Assembly (NCBI RefSeq): GCF_003570715.1
Contig: NZ_QXXQ01000013.1
Coordinates: 1 to 64,000, forward strand
Source of the DNA: Gemmobacter lutimaris
GTDB lineage: Bacteria; Pseudomonadota; Alphaproteobacteria; Rhodobacterales; Rhodobacteraceae
Direction: 5' to 3'
DNA: 64,000 nt
The notes beneath the pieces are model-generated. The model searched no databases, was not told where the DNA came from, and worked only from the letters and a program-made list of their open reading frames with translations. Both the position numbers and the translations under genes were made by a program. This document shows, piece after piece, positions 35,602 to 44,383 of the stretch (position 1 is the first letter of the stretch; each line of letters starts with the position of its first letter).

Positions 35602-36932
35602 TGGGGCGCCCGCCGGTAACGCGGCGGCTGGATGTCCGCATCAACGGACGGCTGGCCGGGGAATACCGCTATACCCCGGCGGGTGGGGTAAGCTTTGCCT
35701 ATGATGCCGACTGGCTGGCATGGGAATTTGCCTTCCCGATCTCGCGCCAGTTGCCGCTGATGACGGGCAATCAGTCCGGGGCACATGTCAGCGCGGTGTT
35801 TGAAAACCTGCTGCCCGACAATGCCGATCTGCGCCGCCGCATCGCGGAACGGACTGCCGCGCGCAGCGACCGCCCGCATGACCTGCTGGCCGCCATCGGG
35901 CGGGATTGCATTGGCGCGATGCAGTTCCTGCCGCAGGGCAGCGATCCGGGCGATCCTTTCCGCATCGAAGGGCTGCCACAGGACGAGGTGCAAATCGCAG
36001 CCACGCTGCGCGAGCTTGCCACCGCACCGCTGGGCCTGCATGCGGATGAGTCCTTCCGCATCTCGCTGGCCGGGGCGCAGGAAAAGACCGCCTTCCTGTG
36101 GCAGGAGGGCCGCTGGCTGAAACCCGTCGGGCTGACGCCCACCACCCATATCTTCAAGCGGCGCATGGGGATCGTGTCGCACGGGATCGACATGACCGAC
36201 AGTGTCGAAAATGAATGGCTGTGCCTGCGTCTTGCCGCCGCGCTTGGCCTGCCGGTAAACGAGGCGCGGATCGAAAGCTTCGAGGATCAGACGGTTCTGG
36301 TCGTCACCCGCTTTGACCGTGCGCCCCGCCCGCGCGGCGGTATTCTGCGACTGCCGCAAGAAGATTTCCTTCAGGCTCAGGGGCTTGAATCGGCACAGAA
36401 ATATCAGGAACATGGCGGTCCGGGGGTGCAGGACGGGCTGCATCTGCTGGAAGGTTCGGCCGAACGGGCGGGCGATCAGCTTCTGTTTCTGAAAGCCCAG
36501 ATCGTGAACTGGTTGCTGGCGGCCATCGACGGGCATTCCAAGAATTACTCGGTCTTCCTCGGGCCAGCCGGGTTTCGGATGACCCCGCTTTACGACATTC
36601 TCAGCGCCGCCCCTGCCATGGGGTCCGGCGCCTTCCGACACCGCGAGCTGCGGCTGGCCATGTCGGTCGGGCGCAGGCGGCATTACCGGCTGGACCAGAT
36701 CCAACCGCGACATTTCGACGAAACGGCCGCCCGCGCGCGGGTGCCGCCCGCGTTGCGGCGCAGGGCCTTCGCCGACCTTGCGGCGGCGGGTCTTCCCGCC
36801 ATCGAACGTGTCGCGGATGCCCTGCCGGTTGGCTTTCCCGATCGGGTTTCGGGGCCGATTCTCGACCATGCGCGCAACCGCATGGCGCTTCTGGTCGCGC
36901 AGATCGAAGCGGGTCTTGTCACCGGCTCCTAG
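35601..36932 (+). CDS. hipA: HipA-like serine/threonine kinase toxin
   Basis: 443 residues, full HipA length. The N-terminal subdomain has AHVSAVFENLLPDN. S155 lies in SLAGAQEKTAF, corresponding to the regulatory autophosphorylated serine of HipA. The catalytic loop D310-GHSKN and metal-binding D332 in PLYDILS are intact, so the kinase should be active. E. coli HipA phosphorylates glutamyl-tRNA synthetase and causes persistence. The module sits between two peptide-uptake loci, oriented with them. Confidence 0.9.
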   Translation: MGRPPVTRRLDVRINGRLAGEYRYTPAGGVSFAYDADWLAWEFAFPISRQLPLMTGNQSGAHVSAVFENLLPDNADLRRRIAERTAARSDRPHDLLAAIGRDCIGAMQFLPQGSDPGDPFRIEGLPQDEVQIAATLRELATAPLGLHADESFRISLAGAQEKTAFLWQEGRWLKPVGLTPTTHIFKRRMGIVSHGIDMTDSVENEWLCLRLAAALGLPVNEARIESFEDQTVLVVTRFDRAPRPRGGILRLPQEDFLQAQGLESAQKYQEHGGPGVQDGLHLLEGSAERAGDQLLFLKAQIVNWLLAAIDGHSKNYSVFLGPAGFRMTPLYDILSAAPAMGSGAFRHRELRLAMSVGRRRHYRLDQIQPRHFDETAARARVPPALRRRAFADLAAAGLPAIERVADALPVGFPDRVSGPILDHARNRMALLVAQIEAGLVTGS

Positions 36933-36938
36933 CGCCGC

Positions 36939-37865
36939 TCAGATCAGGTGCAGCGCTTGCAGACGCTGCTGCGCCTCGGCGCAGATTGCCTTCAGATGCC
37001 CCGTCAGCCGCCCGGCGGTATCGACCCATGGCCGGTCCACCGGATGCAGGGCCGAAACCTCAAAGGCCGGTGCCTGCGCAAAGGCCCGCAGCACGACGCG
37101 ATCCCCCAGATAGCCGAGCGCTGTCAACGGGTTGAGGATACTGACCCCGATGCCGCTGCGCACCATCTCGCAGGCACCGTTGGCCGATTGCATGGTCACA
37201 GGCAGGCGCCGCGTTACGCCGGCCTCCTCGAACAGCCGGTCGAGGATCAGCCGGTAGGGATCTTTCGGTCCCAGCGAGACAAATGCCTGATCCTCGAAAT
37301 CCTGCAAACGCAGCGGCCCCGTGCCACTGGCCAGAGGATGCCCCGCAGGGATCAGGCAGACCTGACGGAACGCCCCCAGCCGGATCACCTCGGTCGTAGG
37401 GTCGTCATATTCGCCTTCGATCAGGCCAATGTCGAAGTTGAACCCCGAGATGGGCGACTGGCTGCGGGGATCGCCATTGTCGATCTCGATGGTCAGACCC
37501 GGTGCCTCGCTGTGCAGCCGCGCCACCGCCTCTGGCAGCAGGCTTTGCGCGAAGGTCGGCAAGGTCGAGACCTGGAGAATTTCGCCAGAGGCGGCGCGCA
37601 TCCGTTGCAGCGAGGCATTGATCTTGTCGAGGCCGGAATAGGCCTCTTCAATGGCGTGATAGAGTTTCAGCGCCCGCGCCGTCGGGTGCAGCCGCTGTCG
37701 GCGGCGTTCGAACAACTGAAACCCGACCGAGGCTTCCAGCCGCAACACCTCGCGCGTCAGGGTGGGTTGCGACGATCCAAGCGCGGCCGCCGCCGCCGTG
37801 ACGGTGCCGAATTTCACGATGGCGCGGAACACATCGACCTGTCGCAAGTTCAGCTCTGGGTTCAC
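36939..37865 (-). CDS. LysR-family transcriptional regulator
   Basis: 308 residues. N-terminal winged HTH: LRQVDVFRAIVKFGTVTAAAAALGSSQPTLTREVLRLEASVGFQLFERRRQRLHPT. C-terminal PBP-like effector domain from about residue 92 (GEILQVSTLPTFAQSLLPEAVARL), with GICE-like ANGACEMVRSGIGVSILNP. It diverges from the beta-lactamase-like gene and the second peptide operon, so it probably activates them. It ends only seven bases from the hipA stop, convergent with it. Confidence 0.92.
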   Translation of the reverse strand: MNPELNLRQVDVFRAIVKFGTVTAAAAALGSSQPTLTREVLRLEASVGFQLFERRRQRLHPTARALKLYHAIEEAYSGLDKINASLQRMRAASGEILQVSTLPTFAQSLLPEAVARLHSEAPGLTIEIDNGDPRSQSPISGFNFDIGLIEGEYDDPTTEVIRLGAFRQVCLIPAGHPLASGTGPLRLQDFEDQAFVSLGPKDPYRLILDRLFEEAGVTRRLPVTMQSANGACEMVRSGIGVSILNPLTALGYLGDRVVLRAFAQAPAFEVSALHPVDRPWVDTAGRLTGHLKAICAEAQQRLQALHLI

Positions 37866-37888
37866 ACGGGCCTCCGATCATCGCCGAT

Positions 37889-37907
37889 ATTCATATCCAA
37901 AATGAAT
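37889..37907. promoter_or_regulatory. Candidate LysR-type operator
   Basis: ATTCAT (37889-37894) and ATGAAT (37902-37907) form a perfect inverted repeat with a 7-bp spacer just upstream of lysR in the divergent region. It has the T-N11-A format of LysR binding sites. Confidence 0.5.
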
Positions 37908-37999
37908 GAACTTCCATAGCCTTTTCTATATCCCCGACTGCCTTGCACCGCTTAGCATCCATCAGGATTTCGTCGTCCTTCCAGCCGGGAACACAGCTT

Positions 38000-38905
38000 G
38001 TGACCATTCCAGCCGAGGCAAGCACCTTTCGCCTGAACCGCGCCGCGCAGGCCGGGCTGGATGCCTTGTTGCGCGAAGCCGGGGGTGCCTTCGGGGCCGG
38101 TCAGGTGGCGGTTTGCGCCGTGCTGAACGACCGCCCGCTGGTCGAGGCCGATCCCGGTCCCTTCGCCGTGCAACCTGTCTGGCAACATCGTGGCGATGCA
38201 CAGATCTATCCGGCCTCGGTCTGCAAGATGTTCTATCTGGCCGCGCTTGCCGCTTTCGAGGCAAAGGGCCGCCTTGTGCTGGATGACGAGGATCATCGGG
38301 CCACCAAGGCGATGATCGGCATATCGTCCAACGATGCGACCACCTATCTGCTGGGCCGCCTGACCGGCGCTTTCGATGGCCCGGTGCTCGACCCCGCCGG
38401 ACTGGAGGAATGGGTGACTGCGCGCCATCAGGTGCAAGACTGGCTGGAGGGGCTGGGCCTTCCGGCGCTGGCGGGCATCCATCTGATTCATTCGACCTAT
38501 GAGGACAGCCCCTATGGCCGCGCCCGTCAGGCGCGTCAGGTGCGGCCCGGCAACCAGCTTTCCGCCCGCGCCTGCGCCGCGATGCTGCATGAAATGCTGC
38601 GCGGTGCCTTGCCCGGACGCGACTGGATGGCCGGGCATCTGTCACGCGACTGGCAGCGCACCGCAGCCCCGGACCCCGAGGGCGACCAGATTGCCGGTTA
38701 CCTGACCGGCGGCGTTCCCGAAGGGTTTCGCGTCTGGTCCAAGGCCGGGCATACCTCGTGGACGCGGCATGATGTGGCGGCGATTTCCGCCCCCGATGGT
38801 CGTTCAGCCACGCTGGCGGTGATGACGGAAGGCCCTGCCGCTGCCGCCCATCCGGGCACCCTGCCTGCCTTCGCCCGCGCCTTCATCGCCGAAGCCTTTG
38901 ACTGA
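38000..38905 (+). CDS. Class A beta-lactamase-like serine hydrolase
   Basis: About 301 residues if the GTG at 38000 is used; a TTG at 37943 would add 19 residues. The penicillin-recognising fold is shown by the SxxK box S-V-C-K in YPASVCKMFYLAAL, a second box SSNDATTYLLGRL in place of SDN, and a KTG-like SKAGHTSW. PF13354-type enzymes of this kind include beta-lactamases and DD-peptidase relatives. No convincing signal peptide is visible, which is odd for a true beta-lactamase and suggests a cytosolic amide hydrolase acting on imported peptides. It heads the second peptide ABC operon. Confidence 0.8.
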   Translation: MTIPAEASTFRLNRAAQAGLDALLREAGGAFGAGQVAVCAVLNDRPLVEADPGPFAVQPVWQHRGDAQIYPASVCKMFYLAALAAFEAKGRLVLDDEDHRATKAMIGISSNDATTYLLGRLTGAFDGPVLDPAGLEEWVTARHQVQDWLEGLGLPALAGIHLIHSTYEDSPYGRARQARQVRPGNQLSARACAAMLHEMLRGALPGRDWMAGHLSRDWQRTAAPDPEGDQIAGYLTGGVPEGFRVWSKAGHTSWTRHDVAAISAPDGRSATLAVMTEGPAAAAHPGTLPAFARAFIAEAFD

Positions 38906-38947
38906 CCCTTCAAACATAACAAGCCGATATACAACAGGAAGCTGACC

Positions 38948-40585
38948 ATGACCCATTCGCCCGTCTCCCTGACCCTGAGCCGCCGCCGCATGCTGGCCGC
39001 CATGCTTGCCAGCACCGCGGCCGCGGCCACCGGCCTTGCCCCCTTCGGCGCCCGCGCGCAGGACGCGGGCACGCCGCGCCCCGGCGGCAAGTTGCAGATG
39101 GTGGCGCCCTTCGGTTCGGCGCTGCAAAGCCTTGACCCGCATGCCACCTATGAATCGCAGGACATGGCGGTGTCGAAAGCCTTCCACCGCTCGCTGTACA
39201 ACTGGGATTCGGCGACCAATTCGGTCGTGCTGGAACTGGCCTCCGAGGTGCAGGTCAGCGAGGATGGCAAGACCTTCACCTACAAGCTGCTCGACAACAT
39301 CTTTTTCCACAACGGTCGCCAACTGGTCGCCGATGATGTGATCTGGTCCTATTCGCGCATCCTTGCGCCGGGCAGCAGCCTCTCGGCCATTTCCAACCTG
39401 CAAAACATCCTTGGCGCGCAGGATTATCTGGACGGCAAGGCCGATCATGTGGCGGGTCTGGCGAAGATCGACGACATGACCTTTTCGATCACCTTCGAAA
39501 GCTTCGCCGATCCCGGCTATCTGCTGTTCGAGGCGGTCACGGCGATCCTGCCGCGCGAGGCGGTGGAAAGCGGCACCTTCCTGTCGAACCCGGTCGGCTG
39601 CGGCCCCTTCACCTTCGTTGAACATATCGAGGGCTCGCGCATCTCGGGCAAGAAGTTCGACAAGTATTTCAAGCCCGGCAAGCCTTATGCCGATGCCATC
39701 GAATTCACCATCACAGACGACTATTCGGCGCTGGACGTGGCCTTCCGCGCCGGTGAGATCGACGCGACCGTTCTGTCGGAAAACGGCTATGTGATGTATG
39801 CGCAAGACCCGGATCTGTCGAAGGGCATCATCGAGATTGCCGAGATGTTCACCCGCCACATGGGCATGAACCTCGACATGAAACCCTTTGACGATGTTCG
39901 GGTGCGGCAGGCGATCAACTATGCGGTGGATCGGGACATCATCATCGAAAAGCTGTTGAAGAACAAGGCATTCAAGGCGGTGGGCTGGCTGCCCACGCCG
40001 TCTTCGGGCTTCGACCCCGACCGCAAGCCCTATGCCTTCGATCCCGAAAAGGCCAAGGCGTTGCTGGCCGAGGCCGGGCTGGCCGATGGCGTCAGCTTTG
40101 AAGCCTGGGTGACCGATGCCACCTCGTCGCTGGGCGTGTTGCAGGCCATGACCCCCTTCCTTGCGGCCGTGGGCATCACCGTGACCCCCAAGGTGGTCGA
40201 GGCGGGCGTGCTGGTCGAGGCGATCAACAAGGGCGAGGCGCCCGCGTGGTTCCGTTCCAACGGCACCGGGCCGGACCCGATTTCGGCGCTGCGCAGCTTT
40301 GACAGCCGCCGCCCGCGTTCGACCAACCGGGCGGGCTTCAAGGATGCGGCCTATGACGCGATGCTGGACGAGGCCATGGCGACGGTCGATCCGGTCAAGC
40401 GGATCGAACTGGTGAGGAAAGCCGATGCCTATATCTTCGAGCAGGCGCCGGTCTGGTTCCACAACTACAACAAGGCGGTGCTGGCGACGCAGCCCTGGGT
40501 GCATGGCGTCGATGCCAATGTGACCGAGGCCGCGATCATCGAGGTCGATCAGGTCTGGCTGGACGAAAACGCGCCTTCGCGCTGA
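38948..40585 (+). CDS. Peptide ABC transporter substrate-binding protein (family 5), possible Tat signal
   Basis: 545 residues. The N-terminus has S-R-R-R-M-L followed by a hydrophobic stretch ending GARAQDA, a twin-arginine-like signal. SBP family 5 domain with FHRSLYNWDSATNSVVLELASE, FFHNGRQLVADDVIWSYSRIL, FDDVRVRQAINYAVDRDIIIEKLL and PVKRIELVRKADAYIFEQAPVW. It is the receptor of the second peptide transporter and is distinct from the first SBP in sequence, so the two systems probably take different ligands. Confidence 0.92.
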   Translation: MTHSPVSLTLSRRRMLAAMLASTAAAATGLAPFGARAQDAGTPRPGGKLQMVAPFGSALQSLDPHATYESQDMAVSKAFHRSLYNWDSATNSVVLELASEVQVSEDGKTFTYKLLDNIFFHNGRQLVADDVIWSYSRILAPGSSLSAISNLQNILGAQDYLDGKADHVAGLAKIDDMTFSITFESFADPGYLLFEAVTAILPREAVESGTFLSNPVGCGPFTFVEHIEGSRISGKKFDKYFKPGKPYADAIEFTITDDYSALDVAFRAGEIDATVLSENGYVMYAQDPDLSKGIIEIAEMFTRHMGMNLDMKPFDDVRVRQAINYAVDRDIIIEKLLKNKAFKAVGWLPTPSSGFDPDRKPYAFDPEKAKALLAEAGLADGVSFEAWVTDATSSLGVLQAMTPFLAAVGITVTPKVVEAGVLVEAINKGEAPAWFRSNGTGPDPISALRSFDSRRPRSTNRAGFKDAAYDAMLDEAMATVDPVKRIELVRKADAYIFEQAPVWFHNYNKAVLATQPWVHGVDANVTEAAIIEVDQVWLDENAPSR

Positions 40586-40648
40586 TCTGCCTGCCGGGGG
40601 GGTGGCTGACCGCCCCCTTGCCCGCTTTTCCTAGCCCGTGGGTCCGTC

Positions 40649-41581
40649 ATGCTGAATGTCCTGCTCAGACGGCTTGTTCAGGCCGCGCTGACTGTCTTTG
40701 TCGTCATCACCCTTGTCTTCCTGCTTTTCAGCGTGATTCCGGGCACCTATGCCTCGTCGCTTCAGGCCGACAAGCGCGATGTCTCTGCCGAGGTGCTGGA
40801 GAGGATCGAGGCCGAGCTGGGTCTGAACGATCCGCTGCCGCAACGCTTTGGCCGCTACATGGCGGGGCTGGTGCAGGGCGATCTGGGCACCTCCTACGCC
40901 ACCAAGCGTCCGGTGGCCGACATGCTGGCGGGGCGGATCTGGGCCTCGTTCCGGCTGGCGTGCGGCGCGATCCTGTTCGCGGTCTGCATCGGGCTGCCGC
41001 TGGGGTTCTTTGCCGCGATGCGCCGGGGAACCTGGCTCGACACCGCCACGATGTCGCTGGCGGTATCGGGCCTGTCCATCCCCGCGTTCTGGGCCGGGCT
41101 GGTGCTGATGTATCTGTTCTCGCTCAAGCTGCACTGGTTGCCGACCTTCGGCTATGGCTCGGGCGGGTTGCGTCACCTGATCCTGCCCGCCATCACGCTC
41201 GGCATCGCGCCCATGGCGCTTCTGGCCCGCACCACCCGCGCCGCCGTGCTGGAGACGCTGAATGCCGACTTCATCCGCACCGCCCGCTCCAAGGGCATGT
41301 CAGAGCAGCGCCTTGTGCTGCGTCATCTGGCGCGCAACGCCTTCGTGCTGGTGCTGACCACGATCGGGCTGCAATTCGGCTCGATGCTGGGCGGGTCGGT
41401 CGTCATCGAAAAGCTGTTTGCCTGGCCGGGCGTCGGCTCGCTGCTGATCGATTCGGTCGGGCTGCGTGACCTGCCTGCGGTTCAGGGGGCCATTCTGGTG
41501 ATCGTGCTGTTCTTCCTTCTGATCAACACACTGGTAGACCTTGCCTATCTGGTGGTCGATCCGCGCATCCGCTACCGCTGA
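40649..41581 (+). CDS. Peptide ABC transporter permease (DppB/OppB type)
   Basis: 310 residues. Starts MLNVLLRRLVQAALTVFVVITLVFLLF, has GLNDPLPQRFGRYMAGLVQGDLGTSYATKRPV and the cytoplasmic loop FIRTARSKGMSEQRLVLRHLARNAFV, and ends VVDPRIRYR. First of two permeases, nine bases before the next. Confidence 0.93.
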   Translation: MLNVLLRRLVQAALTVFVVITLVFLLFSVIPGTYASSLQADKRDVSAEVLERIEAELGLNDPLPQRFGRYMAGLVQGDLGTSYATKRPVADMLAGRIWASFRLACGAILFAVCIGLPLGFFAAMRRGTWLDTATMSLAVSGLSIPAFWAGLVLMYLFSLKLHWLPTFGYGSGGLRHLILPAITLGIAPMALLARTTRAAVLETLNADFIRTARSKGMSEQRLVLRHLARNAFVLVLTTIGLQFGSMLGGSVVIEKLFAWPGVGSLLIDSVGLRDLPAVQGAILVIVLFFLLINTLVDLAYLVVDPRIRYR

Positions 41582-41590
41582 GGAGGCACC

Positions 41591-42409
41591 ATGAAAGCCG
41601 GAGCCAACCTTTACGTCGGTGGCGGGATCATCCTGCTGATCGCGGTGCTGGCAATCTTTGCCCCGCTGATCGCCCCTTATGACCCGGTCACCTCGGCCAA
41701 TCTGATGTATGCCGAAGAGCCGCCCGGCGCCCAGTTCTGGCTGGGCACCGACGAACAGGGCCGCGACATCTTTTCCCGCATGGTCTATGGCGCGCGGATT
41801 TCGCTGTTCATCGGTCTGGCGGTGCAGGTGATGAACACGGCCATCGGCGTCTCGCTGGGCCTGTCGGCCGGCTATATCGGCGGCTGGTGGGACGAGATGG
41901 TGCAGGGCTTGACCAACCTCATGCTGTCGATCCCGACCATCGTCTTCGCGCTGGCGCTCATGGCGATCCTCGGGCCGGGGCTTCTGAGCCTTCTGATCGC
42001 GCTTGGCATGACCGACTGGGCCTATAGCTGCCGGATTTCGCGCGCGCAGGTGCTGACGCAGAAGTCGCTGAATTATGTGCAATCGGCCCGCACCATGGGC
42101 TTCGGCCCGCTGCATGTGATGTTCCGTGAATTGCTGCCCAATATCGCGGGGCCGCTGATCGTCGTGGCGACCATGGGTGTCGGTTCCGCCATCATGGCGG
42201 AGGCATCGCTGTCCTTTCTGGGCCTTGGCGTGGTGCCCCCGAACCCGAGCTGGGGCGGCATGCTCTCCTCGGCGCGAGAGCAACTGATGGTCGCGCCCTG
42301 GGTCGCCATCTTTCCGGGGCTGGCACTGTTTGCCGCCGTTCTGGGCTTCAACCTTCTGGGCGACGGCCTGCGCGACCTGCTGGACCCGCATGGAAAGGGC
42401 CGCAAATGA
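41591..42409 (+). CDS. Peptide ABC transporter permease (DppC/OppC type)
   Basis: 272 residues, preceded by TGAGGAGG. DppC hallmarks: LGTDEQGRDIFSRMVYGARISLFIG, loop LNYVQSARTMGFGPLHVMFRELLPNIAGP, then MAEASLSFLGLGVVPPNPSWGGML and ending [10 protein letters not shown]. Overlaps the first ATPase gene by 4 bases. Confidence 0.93.
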   Translation: MKAGANLYVGGGIILLIAVLAIFAPLIAPYDPVTSANLMYAEEPPGAQFWLGTDEQGRDIFSRMVYGARISLFIGLAVQVMNTAIGVSLGLSAGYIGGWWDEMVQGLTNLMLSIPTIVFALALMAILGPGLLSLLIALGMTDWAYSCRISRAQVLTQKSLNYVQSARTMGFGPLHVMFRELLPNIAGPLIVVATMGVGSAIMAEASLSFLGLGVVPPNPSWGGMLSSAREQLMVAPWVAIFPGLALFAAVLGFNLLGDGLRDLLDPHGKGRK

Positions 42410-43383
42410 CCGAAACGGTTCTGGACGTCCGCGATCTTGCGATCAGCCTGTGTGACGGCCCCACGCCCGTCGCGGCGGTCGAAGGGGTGAATTTCAGCAT
42501 CAACCGGGGCGAGGTCTTTGGCCTTGTCGGCGAATCCGGCTGCGGCAAGAGCCTTTGCGCACTGGCGCTGGCCGGGCTTCTGAAGGCGCCCATGGCGATC
42601 AGCGGCGGGCAGATTCTGCTGGAGGGTCGCGATCTGGCCACCCTGCCCCCGCGCGAGATGCGCCATCTGCGCGGCAACAAGGTGTCGATGATCTTTCAGG
42701 AGCCGATGACCGCGCTCAACCCGCTGATGACAGTGGGCGACCAGATCGGCGAGATGTTCGTGCTGCATCGTGGTCTGACCGCCCGCGCCGCCCGGATGAA
42801 AGCCATCGAGGCGCTGGAACAGGTGCAGGTCTCCAGCCCGGAAAGGCGCATCAATGCCTATCCGCATCAGCTTTCAGGCGGGATGCGGCAACGGGTGATG
42901 ATTGCCATTGCGCTGGCCTGCGATCCGGCCCTGCTGATCGCCGACGAGCCGACCACCGCGCTGGATGTCACCATTCAGGCCGAGATCGTCGAACTGGTGC
43001 TGGACCTCTGCCGCGCGCGGGGCACGGCGGTAATGATGATTTCGCATGACCTCGGGCTGGTGGCGCGCATCTGCAACCGTGTGGCGGTGATGTATGCGGG
43101 CCAGATCGTCGAACAGCGCAGTGCAGGGGATATCTTCACCGCCCCGGCCCATCCCTATACCCGCGGGCTGGTCGATGCCCTGCCCCGGCTGGGGCGTCGG
43201 CTGGAGCGCGGGCAGGAACGGCTGACAGAGATCGGGGGCGTGGTGCCTGCGATCCGCGATTTCCCGCAGGGCTGCCGCTTTGCGCCACGCTGTGGCCGCG
43301 TCACCCCTGAATGCCGTGCGGCGCCCGTTTCGATGACCGATCTGAACAAGGGGGGCCGGGTCCGGTGTCTGCATCATGTCTGA
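42406..43383 (+). CDS. Peptide ABC transporter ATPase (DppD/OppD type)
   Basis: 325 residues. Walker [10 protein letters not shown]-loop [12 protein letters not shown], signature LSGGMRQR, Walker [20 protein letters not shown] switch. C-terminal cysteine segment [14 protein letters not shown]. Overlaps the second ATPase gene by 8 bases. Confidence 0.93.
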   Translation: MTETVLDVRDLAISLCDGPTPVAAVEGVNFSINRGEVFGLVGESGCGKSLCALALAGLLKAPMAISGGQILLEGRDLATLPPREMRHLRGNKVSMIFQEPMTALNPLMTVGDQIGEMFVLHRGLTARAARMKAIEALEQVQVSSPERRINAYPHQLSGGMRQRVMIAIALACDPALLIADEPTTALDVTIQAEIVELVLDLCRARGTAVMMISHDLGLVARICNRVAVMYAGQIVEQRSAGDIFTAPAHPYTRGLVDALPRLGRRLERGQERLTEIGGVVPAIRDFPQGCRFAPRCGRVTPECRAAPVSMTDLNKGGRVRCLHHV

Positions 43384-44383
43384 GGCTGCAATGATCCCCG
43401 AAGCCGAACCCCTGCTGTCGGTTCAGGGTCTCAAGGTGCATTATCCGGTGCGGCACGGCTGGCGCGGCAAGCCACTTGCCGTCAAGGCGGTGGATGGGGT
43501 CGATCTGACGTTGCACACGGGCCAGTGCCTTGGTCTGGTGGGGGAAAGCGGCTGCGGAAAATCCTCGATCGCGCAGGCGCTGCTGGGTCTGGTGCCCGCC
43601 ACCGAAGGCGTGATCCGGCTTGACGGGCACGAGATCACCGGCACGGCCAAGGTTCCGGCCATGGCGCTCGCGCGGTCGGCGCAGATGGTGTTTCAGGACC
43701 CGATGTCATCGCTCAACCCGCGCCAGACCATCCGCGAGATCCTGTCCGGTCCGCTGCGTCTGCATGGCATGACCGACCGGGCCGAGCGTGAGGCCCGCGT
43801 GGCCGAAATGCTGTCGCTTGTCGGCATGGCTCCCGAAGTCGCCAGCCGCTACCCGCACGAATTTTCCGGCGGGCAGCGCCAAAGGCTGTGCATCGCCCGC
43901 GCGCTGATCCTGCGGCCGAAACTGGTGATCTGCGATGAGCCCGTTTCAGCGCTGGACGTTTCGATCCGGGCGCAGATCATCAACCTTCTGCTGGAACTGA
44001 AGGACAGGCTGGGCATTGCGCTGCTGCTGATCTCGCATGATCTGGGCGTGGTCGAACACATGAGCGACAGGATCGCTGTCATGTATCTGGGCCGGATCGT
44101 CGAGGAAGGCGGCTGGCGCGAGATTTTCACCGCTCCGGCCCATCCCTACACCCGCGCGTTGATCTCTGCGATCCCCGATCCGATGCACCGCGACCGGGCA
44201 CCCGCCCGGCTGGGGGGCGAAATTCCCAGCCCGCTCAGCCCGCCGGAAGGTTGCGCCTTTCATCCGCGCTGCCCGCTGGCCATGCCCCGCTGCCACAGTG
44301 GGGGCGGCCCCGAATTCACCCGCATCAGCGCCGATCATCGGGCACGCTGTCATCTGCTGCAAACCGGAAATCCCCATGTCTGA
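43376..44383 (+). CDS. Peptide ABC transporter ATPase (DppF/OppF type)
   Basis: 335 residues. Walker [11 protein letters not shown]-loop VFQDPMSSLNPRQTI, signature FSGGQRQR, Walker B LVICDEPVSALDV, ISHDLG switch. Its 3' end overlaps the start of the fusion hydrolase gene by 8 bases, so the fusion protein is made together with the transporter. Confidence 0.93.
   Translation: MSEAAMIPEAEPLLSVQGLKVHYPVRHGWRGKPLAVKAVDGVDLTLHTGQCLGLVGESGCGKSSIAQALLGLVPATEGVIRLDGHEITGTAKVPAMALARSAQMVFQDPMSSLNPRQTIREILSGPLRLHGMTDRAEREARVAEMLSLVGMAPEVASRYPHEFSGGQRQRLCIARALILRPKLVICDEPVSALDVSIRAQIINLLLELKDRLGIALLLISHDLGVVEHMSDRIAVMYLGRIVEEGGWREIFTAPAHPYTRALISAIPDPMHRDRAPARLGGEIPSPLSPPEGCAFHPRCPLAMPRCHSGGGPEFTRISADHRARCHLLQTGNPHV

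Noticed and set aside
38000-38905. Secreted beta-lactamase resistance gene
   Set aside because: No convincing signal peptide, altered second motif (SSND) and KAG in place of KTG, and co-location with a peptide importer; resistance is not the likely role.
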